Part shown: positions 1-12,940 of the stretch, in pieces
Numbering within the stretch: the first letter of the stretch is position 1
Layout: each line of letters opens with the position of its first letter
Source: Rhynochetos jubatus
Taxonomy: Eukaryota > Chordata > Aves > Eurypygiformes > Rhynochetidae
Assembly: GCA_027574665.1 (NCBI GenBank)
Contig: CM050690.1
Span: 37,858,665 to 37,922,664, forward strand
DNA: 64,000 bases
Direction: 5' to 3'
Program-made: the position numbers and the translations under genes
The notes under the pieces: generated by a model
Database searches by the model: none
The model's input: the letters and a program-made list of their open reading frames with translations, nothing else
What the model was told of the DNA's origin: nothing

Positions 1-1970
1 TGAACTGGCCTGGTTGATGTCAAGACGATCACTTGAGGGTTTGGTTTTTTTTTTTTTTTCTTTGAGTAATTACCTCAGAGGATTCAGGAAACAGGGCTCG
101 CTTTCACAAACACCTGGATGGACCCGAGCCCTGCGGTAATGTCGTCAAATACACGCGCGCGCTAACTGCCAGCTCCTCCGTGCAAGTGCCTTATCGGCAG
201 CCGGGGAAGGGCTCACCTTAAAGCCGGGCTTGCTCCGACACCCCCTTGCCTATCAGAAGTCCCACCTCAGAGGCCAACAGGAGCGCGCGGACAGGGTCAG
301 ACCCCGCTTTCCCGCAGGATCGTGCCCAGAGATCGGCTTTTCGGCTGCCGGCCGACACTCTCCCGGGCTCCCTTCCCAGCCTCTCCCACATTGTCCCAGG
401 GACACCGCGAGATGCCGCTGCCCCTGAGCGCGGGCGCTTTGGGGCAGGGACCAGCGAAGAAAAAATGCCAATAAGCACATTTCGGGTCTCACCGGACTCT
501 CGGGATGGATTGGTTCTCCCGCGAAAAAATAAAATCCTGCTGCAACGGAGATGAAGAGGGTTGGTCTGCGAAAAGGGCCAGGCTAAACCCGCACCCGTGC
601 CGTACGGGGAAGGGGTCAGCGCCGGGTTATTAACGGGGGAGGTGAGGCAGACAATGGCTCTCAGATCCAGGACTTGGAATTTGAGGACAGGAGCAGAGCT
701 ATTAATCGGTTAAGACGGAATTAGTCAATAAAACACGAATAAACCGGTTGGAGTTTTTTTTTTTGCGGAAAAATGCAGAGACACATCCGGAAAGATGCCC
801 GAACGTCGGCTCTCGCCGTGCTGGCATTAGGGGGAAAAGCCCCCCAAGATGCACGGTTTAAGTGTTGCTGCCACTCTTAGTGTCTCTTCGTTTCTCATGG
901 GCAAAGTGAATGCTATGGACAATAAACTGAAACTTTTTTAAAGAATGCGCTTCCTGGCGAAACTTGGTTTTCCAAAAATTTGGCTACTTACTCTGTTTCT
1001 TCTTTACCTTTGATTACGCTCTTCTGTCTGCCCTTGGTCAGGTATAATACTGCTAAATACCTTTAAGGAAGGGATTTAAATTGGTCATTTCCTTCACCCC
1101 CCTACCAGGGACTACAGTTAGACATTTTAAAGGTTTTCCTTTCCTCTCCTCGCCCCCGTTTGTCCTTTCTACCTGCAACGCCTGACTCGCTACGAGACAG
1201 ACAGCTGAAACAACCCTTGGATGCTCAAATCGGCCGCCCCAACGGCGGGAGCGGATCGCGGGCGGCACCGCCGCTGCCGGCTTCTGCTCGCGCCTCAGCG
1301 ATGCTGCACCTGCTGGTACCCACGCAGGAACAGGCACCCACGGCGGCTGACTCCGCGTGGAAGGGTGGGCTGAAAAAAGCTCCTTCCTTCTCCTCCCCAG
1401 TAAGGGTCTTTCAACCTATTTGTTTATTTAGCCAATATAAGTCGTACTAATCATTTTAATGCTGACACGTCCTATAGCTAATTGAGCTCTGGTGGCTGCT
1501 GACGTTGGGCAGGGTTTCTTCCAACTCGGCAAAGTTGCTTCCAAGCGGCAGCAGAGAAAGCAGGCTTCCCTGTTCTTCGCTCGAGTCTGCAGCCTGCCCG
1601 CTATCGCGTTTGGAGGATAGATACGAATTGTTGCACTGTTCATTGATTCCTGCTAATGAGCCAGTCTAAATCAACACTGGCGCTAAGTAGCTCGTCTCGA
1701 AGCGAGCAGCGGCTGCTTTGGCTGGTTCTTTCGCTCTTTTCTTGCGAGCCGCACCACGGCCAGTGACAAGGGTTGGCCGTGATGATTTGGAGAGAAGACC
1801 GTAGGAGTTTCTGGGGGTTTTTTTGGTGTGGGCTTTTTTTTTTTTTTTTCCCCCTCTCTCCCTTGTTTGTGTGCTAAGCTTTGCATAGCTGTTGACACAA
1901 TAAAAAGGATGTTAAGAAATTACTCCAAAGGGCCCCTATTTCCCGCTTGCTGCTTCCCGGGGCTACCTTG
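1..1970. other. Upstream flank of FOXB2, no gene seen
   Basis: This stretch has mixed composition with local GC-rich blocks (about 130-450 and 1140-1360) and two T-runs (about 43-60 and 1828-1850). The open frames here are under about 105 codons, appear on both strands, and show no recognisable domain. It probably contains distal promoter or enhancer sequence for FOXB2, but I cannot point to a specific site. I looked for exons of PRUNE2, the expected neighbour on this side in amniotes, and recognised none. Confidence 0.5.
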
Positions 1971-4660
1971 ACGTCCGTTTCCCTGGGATGAACGGCTCGT
2001 CCCTGAGACGACAAAAGACGACGCCCGTTCCCCGCCTCCCGGTGCTGCGGTGCCCTCGGGGGCCCTTTGCCCTTGCTGCTGGCAGGCGGTGGTTGCGGGA
2101 GCGAGTGGTCGAGGGGGAGGAAAGTGAATACGGGGGCTACAAAAGGGCTGGGAGAGGAGGAGAGGGAGGAGGGAGCTTCCCTGCACGGACTGCTGTTCCC
2201 TGCCCTGCGTTTTGAAAGCGGGTCTCGCTCCCACGCGGCGTTATCTCAGCCCCCCCTGGCTCCACCTCGCTCTTCTGAGGAGGTGTGAGTGAGAGGGGAG
2301 CCGGGGAGCCGCTTCTCGCTCCTTTTCCACGCGGCGCCAAGTCCCCGAGCCGCTGTCATGTGATAGATCGCGAGAGAGCAGGAGCCGCGGGGGTCTCCCC
2401 ACTCGGGCATCCTTACAAAACCTCGCCGGAGCGCGCAGCCCCGCCACAGCCACGGCTGCCGCCGCCCCGCTCGCCTCCTCTCCCCGCCGGCTCCCGCAGC
2501 TCGCCTCCGCCGCAAACTTTTAAGGGGACACCGGACTGAGCGGTGAGAGGGGCGTTTTAATCTCCTTCCCCTCCGTCTCTGCAGAGGTCCGGGGTAATTC
2601 CGTGCTCCCAAGGCCGTGGTGCGTGCGCAGCATCCGCTCCAGCGGAGTGTGCCGGGCGGCAGCGGGGAAACTCGGGAGTCTCGGTGGTCTCCGGGAGAGA
2701 AGCGGGAACATCACCGGGGGCCCCGCCTCTGCCCGGTGCCTCCCCCCCGCGCCAGCCCCGCGGCCTGGGGTGCAGCTGCCTCTCCGGCAAGCGGCGGGGC
2801 GACCGCATCCCGCCGGGCGAGGCTACTTGGGGACGCCGTTTTGCGGAGCCGGCGGGACGCGGGGCGGTCGCGGTCGCGCGTGGGCCGGGCGGGTGGCACC
2901 CAGGATGTAGAGGCGGCGGCGGGGCAGGGCAGCGCCGTCCCGGCATCCCGAGCCGTGCGGAGGCTGCCGCGGCTCTCGCGCGCGGGGCAGAGCGGCGACC
3001 GGCGGGGTCGTGCGGCCGCGGGAAGGCTGAGGCGGGGTGGCGATGCCCAGGCCGGGGAAGAGCTCGTACAGCGACCAGAAGCCGCCCTATTCGTACATCT
3101 CCCTGACGGCGATGGCCATCCAGCACTCGGCCGAGAAGATGCTGCCCCTGAGCGACATCTACAAGTTCATCATGGAGCGGTTCCCCTACTACCGGGAGCA
3201 CACTCAGCGCTGGCAGAACTCCCTCCGCCACAACCTCTCCTTCAACGACTGCTTCATCAAGATCCCTCGCCGCCCCGACCAACCGGGCAAGGGCAGTTTC
3301 TGGGCGCTGCACCCGGACTGCGGGGACATGTTTGAAAACGGCAGCTTTCTCCGCCGCCGCAAGCGCTTCAAGGTCCTGCGCCCCGAGCATCACCTGCCCG
3401 GCGGCGGCGGCGGGCCGGGTGGCGGCGGACCCGGCAAGCCTCCGGCGCCCGCCCCGCACATGGTGCATTACTTCCATCCGCACCCGCCGCCGCCGCCGCC
3501 GCCGCCGCCTCCCCCGGGCAAGGTGCCGGGGTTGGCAGGCTCCGAGGCCGCGGTGGCGGCCGCAGCGGCGGCTGCAGCCGTGGGGAGGCTGCCGCAGTTC
3601 TCGCCCTACGGGAGCAGCCAGCCATCGGGTTTCAAGCATCCCTTCGCCATCGAAAACATCATCGGCAGAGATTACAAGGGCGTGCTGCAGGCCGGCGGGC
3701 TGCCGCTGGCCTCGGTGATGCACCACCTGGGCTACCCGGTGCCCAGCCAGCTCAGCAGCGTGGTGAGCTCCATGTGGCCGCACATGGGGGTGATGGACTC
3801 GGTGGCCGGCGTGCCCGTGTCTCCCGACTACGGACCCTTCGGGGTGCCCGTGAAGGCGCTCTGCCACCCTCCGGCACAGTCCATGCCCGCCGTCCCGGTG
3901 CCCATCAAGCCTGCCCCGGCGATGCCCGCCGCCTCGGCCATCCCCGCTCTGACAGTCGCCGCCTCGCAGATCTGCCCCGCCGCTTCCCCGGCCGCTGCTT
4001 CGCTGCTGGAACAGACCGGGAGCAACAGCCCCGAGGGCAAGGGCTCCCTCCACTCTGTCCTGGTGCATTCCTAAAGGGCAGGGGGTCGGGGGGGAGGGAG
4101 GCCCCCAGGCTCCCAGGGGAGAGGACGCGGGGTCCCAGTGTATGCGTGCTGCACGGAGACCCGACCGATCTCACGACTATAACCATGCTGGTGTCTGTGT
4201 TTGTGTTGTGCACAATCAGATTATTTGAGAGCCGGGTGGCAGGTAAGAGCTTTTATCGTCCTTAAATATCGTTAGTGGCGGAGAGGTGATGTGAGAAGTC
4301 ACAGCCAGGGCCAAAGGGGCTGGCTGGGGGGAAGGCGCCGGGAGGGAAGTTCTCCCCGACACCCCGCGGCACGGCGCGGCCGTGCGGGCCGGGCTCCCCG
4401 CCGAGACCCCTTCCCGGGGCGGCCGGCCCGGCGGTCCCACCAAGCTCGGGGGCCGGTGGGAGAGGGGCTGCAGGCTGCAGGCGATGGGGGCGGGGAGCAG
4501 AAGGATAAACCCTCCCCCGGCTCCCACTCCCGAACTCTGCTTCTCCCCCTCCCCCGAGAGGACGGGAAACCTCTACCCCGCCGTCCTGTAGATCGTACTC
4601 CGAAAGAGGTGGGCAACGCGGTTACCCGGGATGCGGACGAGCTGCAGGGCCTCAGGACGT
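1970..4660. promoter_or_regulatory. FOXB2: CpG island covering FOXB2 promoter and coding exon
   Basis: The sequence is strongly GC-rich with abundant CpG dinucleotides from about 1970 to 4660, in contrast to the AT-rich spacer further right. It spans the presumed promoter, the 5' leader and the whole FOXB2 coding region, as is common for developmental transcription-factor genes. A TTTTAA-type box lies near 2518-2524 and could be a weak TATA-like element, but I cannot fix the transcription start. Edges are judged by eye. Confidence 0.75.
3043..4074 (+). CDS. FOXB2: Forkhead box protein B2, single exon, complete
   Basis: Forkhead-family transcription factor of 343 residues, acting in the nucleus; FOXB genes are developmental regulators, mainly in neural tissue. 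The forkhead DNA-binding domain spans residues 12-106, opening with [15 protein letters not shown] and carrying recognition helix NSLRHNLSF (residues 59-67). A basic RRRKRFK stretch (104-110) follows, as in nuclear-localising wing 2. Next come a Gly-rich linker (120-130), 11 prolines (148-158) and an alanine tract (170-179). FAIENIIG (201-208) matches an eh1 Groucho-corepressor motif, and a Pro/Ala-rich tail ends in LHSVLVHS. I chose ATG 3043 over the GTG six bases upstream because FOXB proteins begin [12 protein letters not shown]. An in-frame TGA at 3028-3030 rules out a longer N-terminus. No intron is seen, as expected for FOXB genes. FOXB1 is the only close alternative; the linker and synteny with VPS13A favour FOXB2. 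Confidence 0.95.
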   Translation: MPRPGKSSYSDQKPPYSYISLTAMAIQHSAEKMLPLSDIYKFIMERFPYYREHTQRWQNSLRHNLSFNDCFIKIPRRPDQPGKGSFWALHPDCGDMFENGSFLRRRKRFKVLRPEHHLPGGGGGPGGGGPGKPPAPAPHMVHYFHPHPPPPPPPPPPPGKVPGLAGSEAAVAAAAAAAAVGRLPQFSPYGSSQPSGFKHPFAIENIIGRDYKGVLQAGGLPLASVMHHLGYPVPSQLSSVVSSMWPHMGVMDSVAGVPVSPDYGPFGVPVKALCHPPAQSMPAVPVPIKPAPAMPAASAIPALTVAASQICPAASPAAASLLEQTGSNSPEGKGSLHSVLVHS

Positions 4661-4915
4661 GTAATGCTCGCTGTGTTACGAGTAAGCTTTAAATAGCTCG
4701 ATTAACTAGTGGGAATTCAAATGACAACGGCACTGACGGCGAAGGGCTCCTTTAACTTGTCCTCCCCGCTCACACGTCTACCGTCCATCCCGGCATTTCA
4801 CATCGGAGGGCAATACCTTAGGAGGAGCTGCAGTGTGACCCGGCCTCTCCAGCTATGCGTGACTGTCCGAATTCCCTAGTTTCTCATTAAAATAAAACCA
4901 GCCCGGCGATTTGTA
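4075..4915 (+). other. FOXB2: Probable FOXB2 3' untranslated region
   Basis: After the TAA at 4072-4074 the sequence stays GC-rich to about 4660 and then falls to average composition. The first good polyadenylation hexamer on the plus strand is at 4891-4896, so a 3' UTR of roughly 0.8 kb is inferred. Transcript evidence is not available from sequence alone. Confidence 0.5.
4886..4896 (+). promoter_or_regulatory. FOXB2: Candidate polyadenylation signal for FOXB2
   Basis: Overlapping ATTAAA (4886-4891) and AATAAA (4891-4896) hexamers, followed within about 30 bases by T/G-rich sequence (4910-4926) that could act as the downstream element. These are the first canonical hexamers after the FOXB2 stop codon on the coding strand. 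Confidence 0.5.
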
Positions 4916-4929
4916 GACTGTGCTTTTCA

Positions 4930-7900
4930 CATCACCTTTCACCGCTCACAGATATCGCAATTTTGTATGTGTTGCTTGGCGTTTCTTCCACGTGAGTGTG
5001 AACACTCAAACCTGCAAGCCAACAGAAAAGAAAAAAAAAAGGTTAAAAATTTATTCAGGCAAAGCACTTTACTGATAAAAACCTTCCCACAGACGAGAGT
5101 TCTGTGAGAAGCAAGGGGATCAGAAGTCAGAGGGGCTGACGAGTCCCGGCTGATTTGTGAGTGATTGCTGTCGTACCCTGTCTGCCCTGTTGTACACCGA
5201 TGCTCATTAAAGCCCATCTATTCGTTTGCTTCTCCTGCTGCTGCTCTTTAAAATACTCGCTTTTCACACCGGTTAAGAAACGCGTGCTGGTAGCTTGGGT
5301 TTCAGCATCCCTCTCTCCCCCTTCCAACTGACAGATGTACCCCGAAGTTTCCTGGGCGGCACATCAAGGGGAGGGAAGAAACCTCCCCGAGGCAAATCTG
5401 ACTGTCCGCCACCCGCGGCTCACGGGCGGTCGGCTCTGAGGAGGGGGCGTCGGGTCTGAGGAGGGGGCACCGTCTCGGATCTCCATCCCACCGAAGGCAA
5501 CGGGGTTTTGCCTCTGGTTTCGGCGGGTGCTGGATCCCAGCCTCTGCCCGGGCTTTACCCAGCTCACTCCGGAGGAGCTGCGGTGCCCCGAGAGGCCACC
5601 CCCGCGGAAGGTGCCCTGTGCCAGGCCGGTCCTTCCTGGTGGACATCCAGCCGGAGGAGGTCCATTGCTAGGGAAAGCAAACCTGCTTGGCCTCCAGCGC
5701 CGGCTGTCCACATTTTTCCCCACGCACACCCGTGGGGTCTATTCGACCATCTGAAATCCAGCTGGAACTGTTGGGTTTCCAGTTGTTCCCTCTGCTCCAA
5801 AGGGGTATGTGTCAGACGTTAATTTTCAAAATTATAGCATTCCTAGAGCAGAAAAAAATACTACTAATACTGTTACGCTGGCGATGCACTGATCAGCATC
5901 GTTGTTTGGAAATCGGACTGGAAGGGGAATTGCCCCAGAAGTTCTGCAGACGGATAAACTGAGCAGTAACGGGATACCAAAAAGATATGATGGGGCGTGG
6001 TGAGGAAAGAGTGTGAGAGAAAGAATACTTCACATTTTCTTTACTCCGCTGTCCTCCATTGTAGACAGAGAGCCAAGTCGGTATTTCTGCTGCTGAAAAC
6101 TAACTGCTTGTAAAGAAACCAATCCCTCAAATAAATCGGGAATAGCCCTAGTTCTATATAGCTCCATATACCTGAACATATTCCACCCCCCTCGATGTGG
6201 CTGCTGTCTAGCTGCTGTGTGCGGCGCAGCTGAGTTTTCCCCTCGCTCGGGTCTAAGGGGCAACAGGATTGGGAAATCCGGAGCAGGAAAAGAGGTAATC
6301 GCCCTGGGAATTATTCAGAGGATTCTGGATAGTATTAAGATTCCGCCTAACCTTCTGAATCTCACGTCGGGAAAACTTTATTTGGTGTAAGGAGGCCGCC
6401 TCAGGAAGCATCGCGCCGCGGCTTGCGGGGGAGGTGTCGCGACAGAGCCCGGCTGCCGGTAAGGGCCCCCGGCGCTGTCGGGTATCGCGACGGGAGAATG
6501 TGTCTGCCCGCGGCCGAAGTGGGGCTGAGGGTCGGACCCTCACCCCGCGTCGGGGAGGGGACGCTCCGCGGGGTGGTCGCTCAGGCAGCTGTTTGCGGGG
6601 TAAATCCGGGCGGCTTGCAGTACGCTTTCCTCTTAAGCGGGGGGAGCGGGGGGGTTGGCCACGGGCCACTCGCCCAGGGGGCTCAGTGTAACTCCCAAGG
6701 CTGTTGCCTACGCTTTGCGTGACCAAAAGACGGTGCTTTTTGTCGTAGCTCGTCCAGTGTAAATTATAGAGGGTCAGCACCTGGTAGTTGCAGGCTGCCA
6801 GGGGGAACGGGGAAACATAACTAATTGAGAAATTAGTCTAACTCATATATAAATGTTTTCCTTAAAGACTCCGCCTCTAAACATAGCCTTTGACACTTTA
6901 CATCGATTTTGTATCGACAACAAATAATCCCAATATACAAACAAAACCAACCCTGCTTAATCTGCTTAAAAACAGACGATGATTCAAAATGTAGAAAAAT
7001 GGAACACTACCCTTCCCTCCAAGCAGCAAAGCAGGCGTAAACTGGTGAAGGGCACAATTTTCAGTCGACAAATCGAACAGGAAAACAGTCTTGTGCTAAC
7101 TGCAAGATGTTGTCTGTGTACTATACCAGTAGACCTCACGCAGAAACCACCTGCTTTCAAATTAAAGCACGTATGAGTTCTGTACAGAAAAGGCAGCTGA
7201 ACCTTTACCGAGTGCGTGCAGGCAGGATGGTTGTAAACAGAAGAAACAGATGCAAGCAGACAAGCAAGTTTTATCTTCATATCGTTAGACTACCAAAGGT
7301 AGGGAAGTTAAAGTGAGTGTTAGAACGGAGGCCTAAGAAAGGCATTGATTTCATCCCAACACACTTCTGATTTATTGTGGCCCGCTAGTGTAGTGATTAT
7401 TATTTCCACCTATGGGAAACTATTCCTATCTGAGGCACTGCTTTGCGTATTATGAGTCCATAGGGCATCATGCAGATCAAGAAAGAAAAGCAAATGCAGC
7501 AAGACTTGTAGAATTAATGTATTTTATAGTCTGAAATATGATGGTAGTGTGTCAGTGGGTATATTCTGATCTTGGTGACACCCCCTACAATGTAACTACC
7601 AGCGTTACAATAGGACTGCTGAGCTCCTTTAATTGAATCCTGAAGTCCCTCTGGCCAGAAATTGAATTGGTGAATCTGCTTGGAATTGTGCTGCTGCGGC
7701 TTGTGGGATCAGGTTTTCCCTTTTATTGTTTATGTTAAATCATTATCCATAAAGCCTATTTTAAGATATAGTCATCCCTGTAAGTACTTGAAATCTGTAA
7801 TAGTCTCAGTTTTGAAAAGTGAGGTTCCACCTCTGCTTCTGGAGTGTTGCTGAATGTATGGTTAGATTAACCAGCTTTAGTTAGATAAACCAGGTATAAT

Positions 7901-8450
7901 TTCAGACACCTATATGCTAAATACCAAAACTTACTGCCTACAGGCCCCTAGCCTGGAGATACCTAAGTATGTTACTTATTTGTTTAAAGAATCAGCAGTC
8001 CTCCTTCTTTGCTCACACAACGTGGTCGTTGGCACTGCCCATGTTGGAAAGCCAGGTCAGAGCGCTCTTTTCAGCATCTCTGAAGGCAATCTAAGTTCAA
8101 GATCACTTCAGCTCCAAAGGATTCAAATTTACATCTGTGTACCAAAGCCACTCAACTGCAAAATGGCACATGGAGAAGGGTTATATGTTTTGGTGAAGTT
8201 ATGCCTCTACATAGCAAGAGCAGATGAAGTATCAAATGGGGCCTGGGTGCTTTTTTACAAAGGCAGAGTCCAACAGCCATTGGAGAAAACACACAATGGA
8301 TGAAGAGAGGAAAGGAAGGATAGGAATAAATGGCAAATTTTCACAGCAGAGTACTACATGGACTGGTGTTGGGTGTCCCAGAAATTCTTAACTGTAGCAC
8401 GTGAAAGATGAGTTATGGACAGGGAAGGAACAAATGTTTACTGCTATTAA
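4930..8450. other. Intergenic sequence with two small GC-rich blocks
   Basis: No gene is recognised. Two GC- and CpG-richer blocks stand out from the AT-rich surroundings at about 5360-5720 and 6400-6690. The open frames inside them have no domain features and occur on both strands, as expected for GC-rich DNA. They could be satellite CpG islands or enhancers of the FOXB2 locus, or promoters of noncoding transcripts. The part after 6800 is ordinary AT-rich sequence. Confidence 0.4.
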
Positions 8451-8559
8451 GCCGTTCAGGTTGATAAAAAAAGAACAGCTGACAAATCTGGAGTTGCCAA
8501 AAGACATCCATACTGAGTTACAGGATAATAAAATAGAAAGCAAAATTCATTGTTGATAT

Positions 8560-9378
8560 ATGTAAACGATACATGGGGGAAAATAATCCTGATCTTCTAT
8601 TCATAGGAGATAGGTTCTATACAGGAGACAGGTTCTGAACTTAGGATTCTTATGAGGTTACAGTAGATATCTCTATGAAAATGTTAATAGTCATTAGCTA
8701 TGAAAAAAGCAAAATTATTAGGAAACAAACAGATAACATGACAGAAAATACTATGTCTCTGTTTCAATTCTAAGTAAGCTGGAATGCATCAGGAAGTTCT
8801 GCGAGTTCCTCACACCTGGAAACAGATATATTAAAACTGGCAGGATACAGAGAGAATCAGATGGAATAATAAAGGTACATCTTCTGTAAAAAAGTATTCA
8901 ATAGTCTTGTATTCAATAGTCTAAGACTCTTCGGTGTGGAAAGCAAGGATATACACAGATATACGTGACACAAGTTTGCAGAATCAAAAGACCTGGAGAA
9001 TGTGACTAACGCTCATTCTTTCTCTTATTACCAGAACTGGGAGTCAGCAAAAGGGTTCAAAGCAAACAGAAAGAGTGGATACTTCACACAGCACATAATC
9101 AAATTATGCAATTAATTGTTGCAGGATGTTGAGGGATTTTACATGGGTTTGAAGAACAACCGGAAAATTCATGTAAGATAAATCCATTGAGGGTCCTTCC
9201 ATAAAAAGTTGCTACCTCTTGCTCAGATACACTATGCTAGTAATATATTTCTGAAAGTAACCTTACATGCTTTTCCTGTCCTACTCTTTCTAGAGCATCC
9301 ATTGTTTGCTTACTGTTGGAGACAGGACACTTGACTAGATTAAGGTTTGTTCTGACCTATAACAATTGTTCTTATCAG
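8560..9378 (+). mobile_element. Ancient CR1/L3-type LINE, 3' part
   Basis: The right end, about 9315-9378, has the typical tail of an old CR1/L3 LINE: a GTTGGAGACAGGACACT block, then a degraded version of the usual ctagatggacctttggtctgaccc phrase. Upstream, about 8990-9180 aligns by eye with the 3' UTR-proximal coding part (an AGAACTGGGAGTCA-like phrase and a TTCACACAGCACA-like phrase). Weak similarity extends left to about 8560. It is heavily mutated with no open frame, so it is much older than the CR1 copies elsewhere in the window. The left boundary is uncertain. Confidence 0.65.
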
Positions 9379-9379
9379 A

Positions 9380-12300
9380 GGGGGGACCAGGGTATGTGAC
9401 TTCAATTCCTAGCCAAGTGTCCTAAATCAAAGCAATTCTTTAAGGTTATTTCATTTATGATATATGAGAGTAGACATCATGGATGCATGCAGAGATGCAG
9501 TTGCAAATTATCCAAACTCCAAAGGCTAACTGCACATGCTTTATATGAAAATACTTTAAGCAGTGCAGGAATGTACAAGTTCCTCTTTCCAAGGTATAAT
9601 GCCCCACTGACTGGATTAATTTGCTTATTTACTGGTGAAATCAATTTTAACAATTAGAAAGTTTTAGCATGAGAAAGTGAGACCCCTGTTTATATTATGC
9701 TGGCATATCTGATAGAGTAGAATGAGTACAGATACAGATTTAAATCCTCCCTAAGATGATGCAGAAGCAACTACAAACATCTGTGTTCTGGTGGTATAAT
9801 ATTGGGCATGTTTATGCCATGCACGTCTGAGGCATCCATGCTGCTCTAGGCATTGACAGGTGTCAGTGTATTACTTTTGTCTATACCTCCTTCCCTCGTT
9901 ACAGGACCAGAGAAAAGAAACTGTTTGCTTTTTGGAGGAGAAAATAATTAAGTTCCAACACATGAAAAAACCAACTCTAATGCTAAGCTTCCCAAAGCTT
10001 TAAAAGAGAAGTTATAATGCATTTGACGGCCACAACGTACTACAGAATCCTGTAATATTTGTTTAGACTTTGCATGGATGCTTCATCTACACTGGGAGAG
10101 GTACTAATTTCAATGACATGATACAAAAATCTTTTACGGCAAAAGTCCCTGGAGAAAGGTGTAAGCTCACAGTGCATGGACTGCTTTTATTATGTGTCAC
10201 TTATTAAAACAATAATTGGACAATAGATATTAACAGACCTTTGAACAAACATAGAAAACAAGGATGCCCCCTTCCCCTCTTGCCCCTGCCACTCCTTTTA
10301 AGCCAGAGAGTCATCTTAAAGCACTCATTTTAAAAAAGTAAAACCAACTTGATATTCTTTATGAGCTAATCATTGCTCCTTACTGTCAAGAAAAAAGGTT
10401 TCTGGCTGAACACCAGTGTTAGCCAGTGAACAAAATTATTAGGCAAGGGTTCTTTTACTGGTAAGGGCTGCTAATTTTTATTTATTATCAGTCTTCACTC
10501 TAACAAAAAAGGGCTTTTTAACTCTGCGTACTACACACCAAACTCCCAGTGTGGATCAGGTCTTCCTGTCATGATGATCTGAATAATATGAAGCTCAATC
10601 AGTGATTAATTCCAAATAAAGGTGCAGGAAGAAAGTAGGAGAAAAATGTATTTTCATGTATTGTTTGTACCATAGAACTGTTACTGGAAAATGACCATTT
10701 GCTAGGAAAAACATATGAGAACATAATAATTGTAGTAGCCATTTGTGTTTTATTAACCTATTGTTTTATGTGGGATGTGTGATTTGGATTTAACCCCTCC
10801 TAAGGCTTGAAATTAGTTTCCTTAGTCCTCATGTCATCTTTTAACTGTGGTTGGTATGAATTTGAACCATAACAAATTAGTAAAGATGCACATTTTTGTG
10901 ATACTTCATATGTTTAATAAAATGCATGGCTGTAACTGCTAGGTGTTCCCATCTTGTTTAAGTGGTTGTTGTTGACTGCTTACGAAAATCTTGCCTGGTA
11001 CATGTGAGCTTGGAATAAAATGCAATGTAACATGGTACATTGCTGTCTGATTATTACAATACACATTTTTTAAAGCTGAATAGGACTGTTGGCATGAGAC
11101 CTAGAAAGAGAATCAATTTATTTCTTCTTCTTCAGGTATTTGAAACAGAGATAAAGACAAAACCATGGAAGAATGAATATGATATATCTTCAAAGTGAAG
11201 TTACACCAGTAACATGAGTGACACATAGCAAGTGAATTGAGATCCTCAGTAAGCCTCTGGTATCTTTACATCAGATCTGCTTATAAGCTTTTTTAAAAAT
11301 TGAAATGCCCCAATTTACTCAACAACTCCAGTGCTCAAACAAACAAACAAACAGGTTGAAAGCATGGGCTTAAACTGGGGTCAAAATGCATATTTCTTCA
11401 GATTTTATACTTCAACATATTCTCTGCTTTGAAAATGCATCTCTGTGTCATCAGCCTGTTTCATCTGCAAACCTCCACATAGAAATGAAGGGAAAATGTA
11501 TGAGAAAATCAACAGCCTGAATTTATTTTGAAGGACAAGGACTTGTGAAGGAAAGAATAACAAATATAAGCATAAAATGGGGCAAATTCAACTTAAATGC
11601 ATCAAATGCAAGCTATGACAGAATAGCTTGATGCTTTTCTCTAGTAATCGATTTTTAGTGAAAATAAAAGTAGTGGAATAGACTGAATATTGAACAAAGC
11701 TTCAGGAAAGAGCTGGGTATCAGGGTGCCTGGCAAATCATCAGGGTAAGTAGAGGATGACTAGAACCTCACACAAGGGCTGACTATATAGTGAAACTGAG
11801 TAACATGACATGTGAATTTATGCACTTCAAGTCTCGTACAAAGGTATCCGAGGAGGCTTGCCAGATACAAGCAACTCAGAGGATTCCTTTTTTAACAAAT
11901 GAGTAGAAAACTCAATGAATATGCAAGAATATGAATGAAGGCCATGAAAGAAACTGAAAGTTGTCATGGCTTCCTATTACCTTTAGCATATACATGGTAC
12001 TCTTATTGCCAGCCCTATTTCTTCCTTCCTTGCATAGTACTTTTTAATTACTACACTGAGTTTTATTAATTTCTGATTGTATTTCCAGCTCCAAGGTACC
12101 AAACTGAAAAGAGTCTACCCTACAACACATGTTGTCCCAGTTTCACAGCAAATATTTCCTAAATTCTGCTGGAGTCTGCAATTTTGTAGTGAACTCTCCA
12201 TTCATGGTGAAGAAGTACTAGCTTAGCAGATGTTATGACGTTATGCCTTTTTTTCAGCTACTGACACTTTACTATTTGTTCAGTGAGAAGAATTTTTATA

Positions 12301-12940
12301 GGGAATTTAAGCCTGTGGCCAACACATTTAGTTTTCCTAATCATGCTTTAGAAGCACCAAACCGACACATTCCTCCCAGGTAGGAATCATAAAACTGCTG
12401 AACTCAACCACATTCCTTTGATTTGCTGAAAATTAAAATCACCACCTGGAACTGCTCCTTGTTTAGATGGCCATGAAGAAGAGTGGGACCACAATAGTGG
12501 CAGTGATTTACTGCCATCAGAGAGACATCTTGTGACTACCAGCAGTTTGCTAGAAGTTCCAGAAGTGGGGAATGGGGATTTTTTTTTAAATTAATGGCAG
12601 AGGAAGGCAGGAAAGGATTGGTCAGTACTGGCTGCTAAGAGCATATATTTCTAGCATAAAAATTTTATTGTCAAGGGTAGCTGCAAGAGTCTACTGAGGT
12701 TTCACTCTCTTCTCCTGGAGGGGGAGATTTGACTCTTCCGAAAAACAGGGAAGCTTTCATATACCCCTTGAGCCTGAACTTTTTCATCCTGCTGTCAACA
12801 GTTCCTACCTTGGGGTTGTGTGCCTTTTCTTTAATTCATAGGATTATAGCATCATATGAGATACACCTTCTTACTGATAAGCATTACGAAAAATATTATA
12901 GGGTAGGTAAACAGAATTTGATCTAAATGGTTTCACTTTT
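9380..12940. other. Gene-free AT-rich spacer
   Basis: No coding feature, RNA gene or recognisable transposon is seen. A short (AAAC)n run lies near 11338-11352. All open frames are short and lack recognisable motifs. Confidence 0.5.

Noticed and set aside
3037..3042. GTG codon as FOXB2 start
   Set aside because: GTG starts are not normal for vertebrate nuclear genes. The ATG at 3043 gives the conserved FOXB N-terminus.
2616..3335. 239-codon plus-strand open frame overlapping the FOXB2 start
   Set aside because: It is a shifted frame over the 5' leader and forkhead region with low-complexity composition. The forkhead protein is in another frame.
2557..4068. 503-codon open frame on the minus strand across FOXB2
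   Set aside because: It is the antisense of FOXB2 in very GC-rich sequence where stop codons are rare. The translation is rich in Arg, Gly, His and Ala with no domain, and it overlaps a coding region with clear homology.
5500..5830. Open frames around the 5.4-5.7 kb GC-rich block
   Set aside because: They are present in several frames on both strands, with no motif or conserved-looking sequence.
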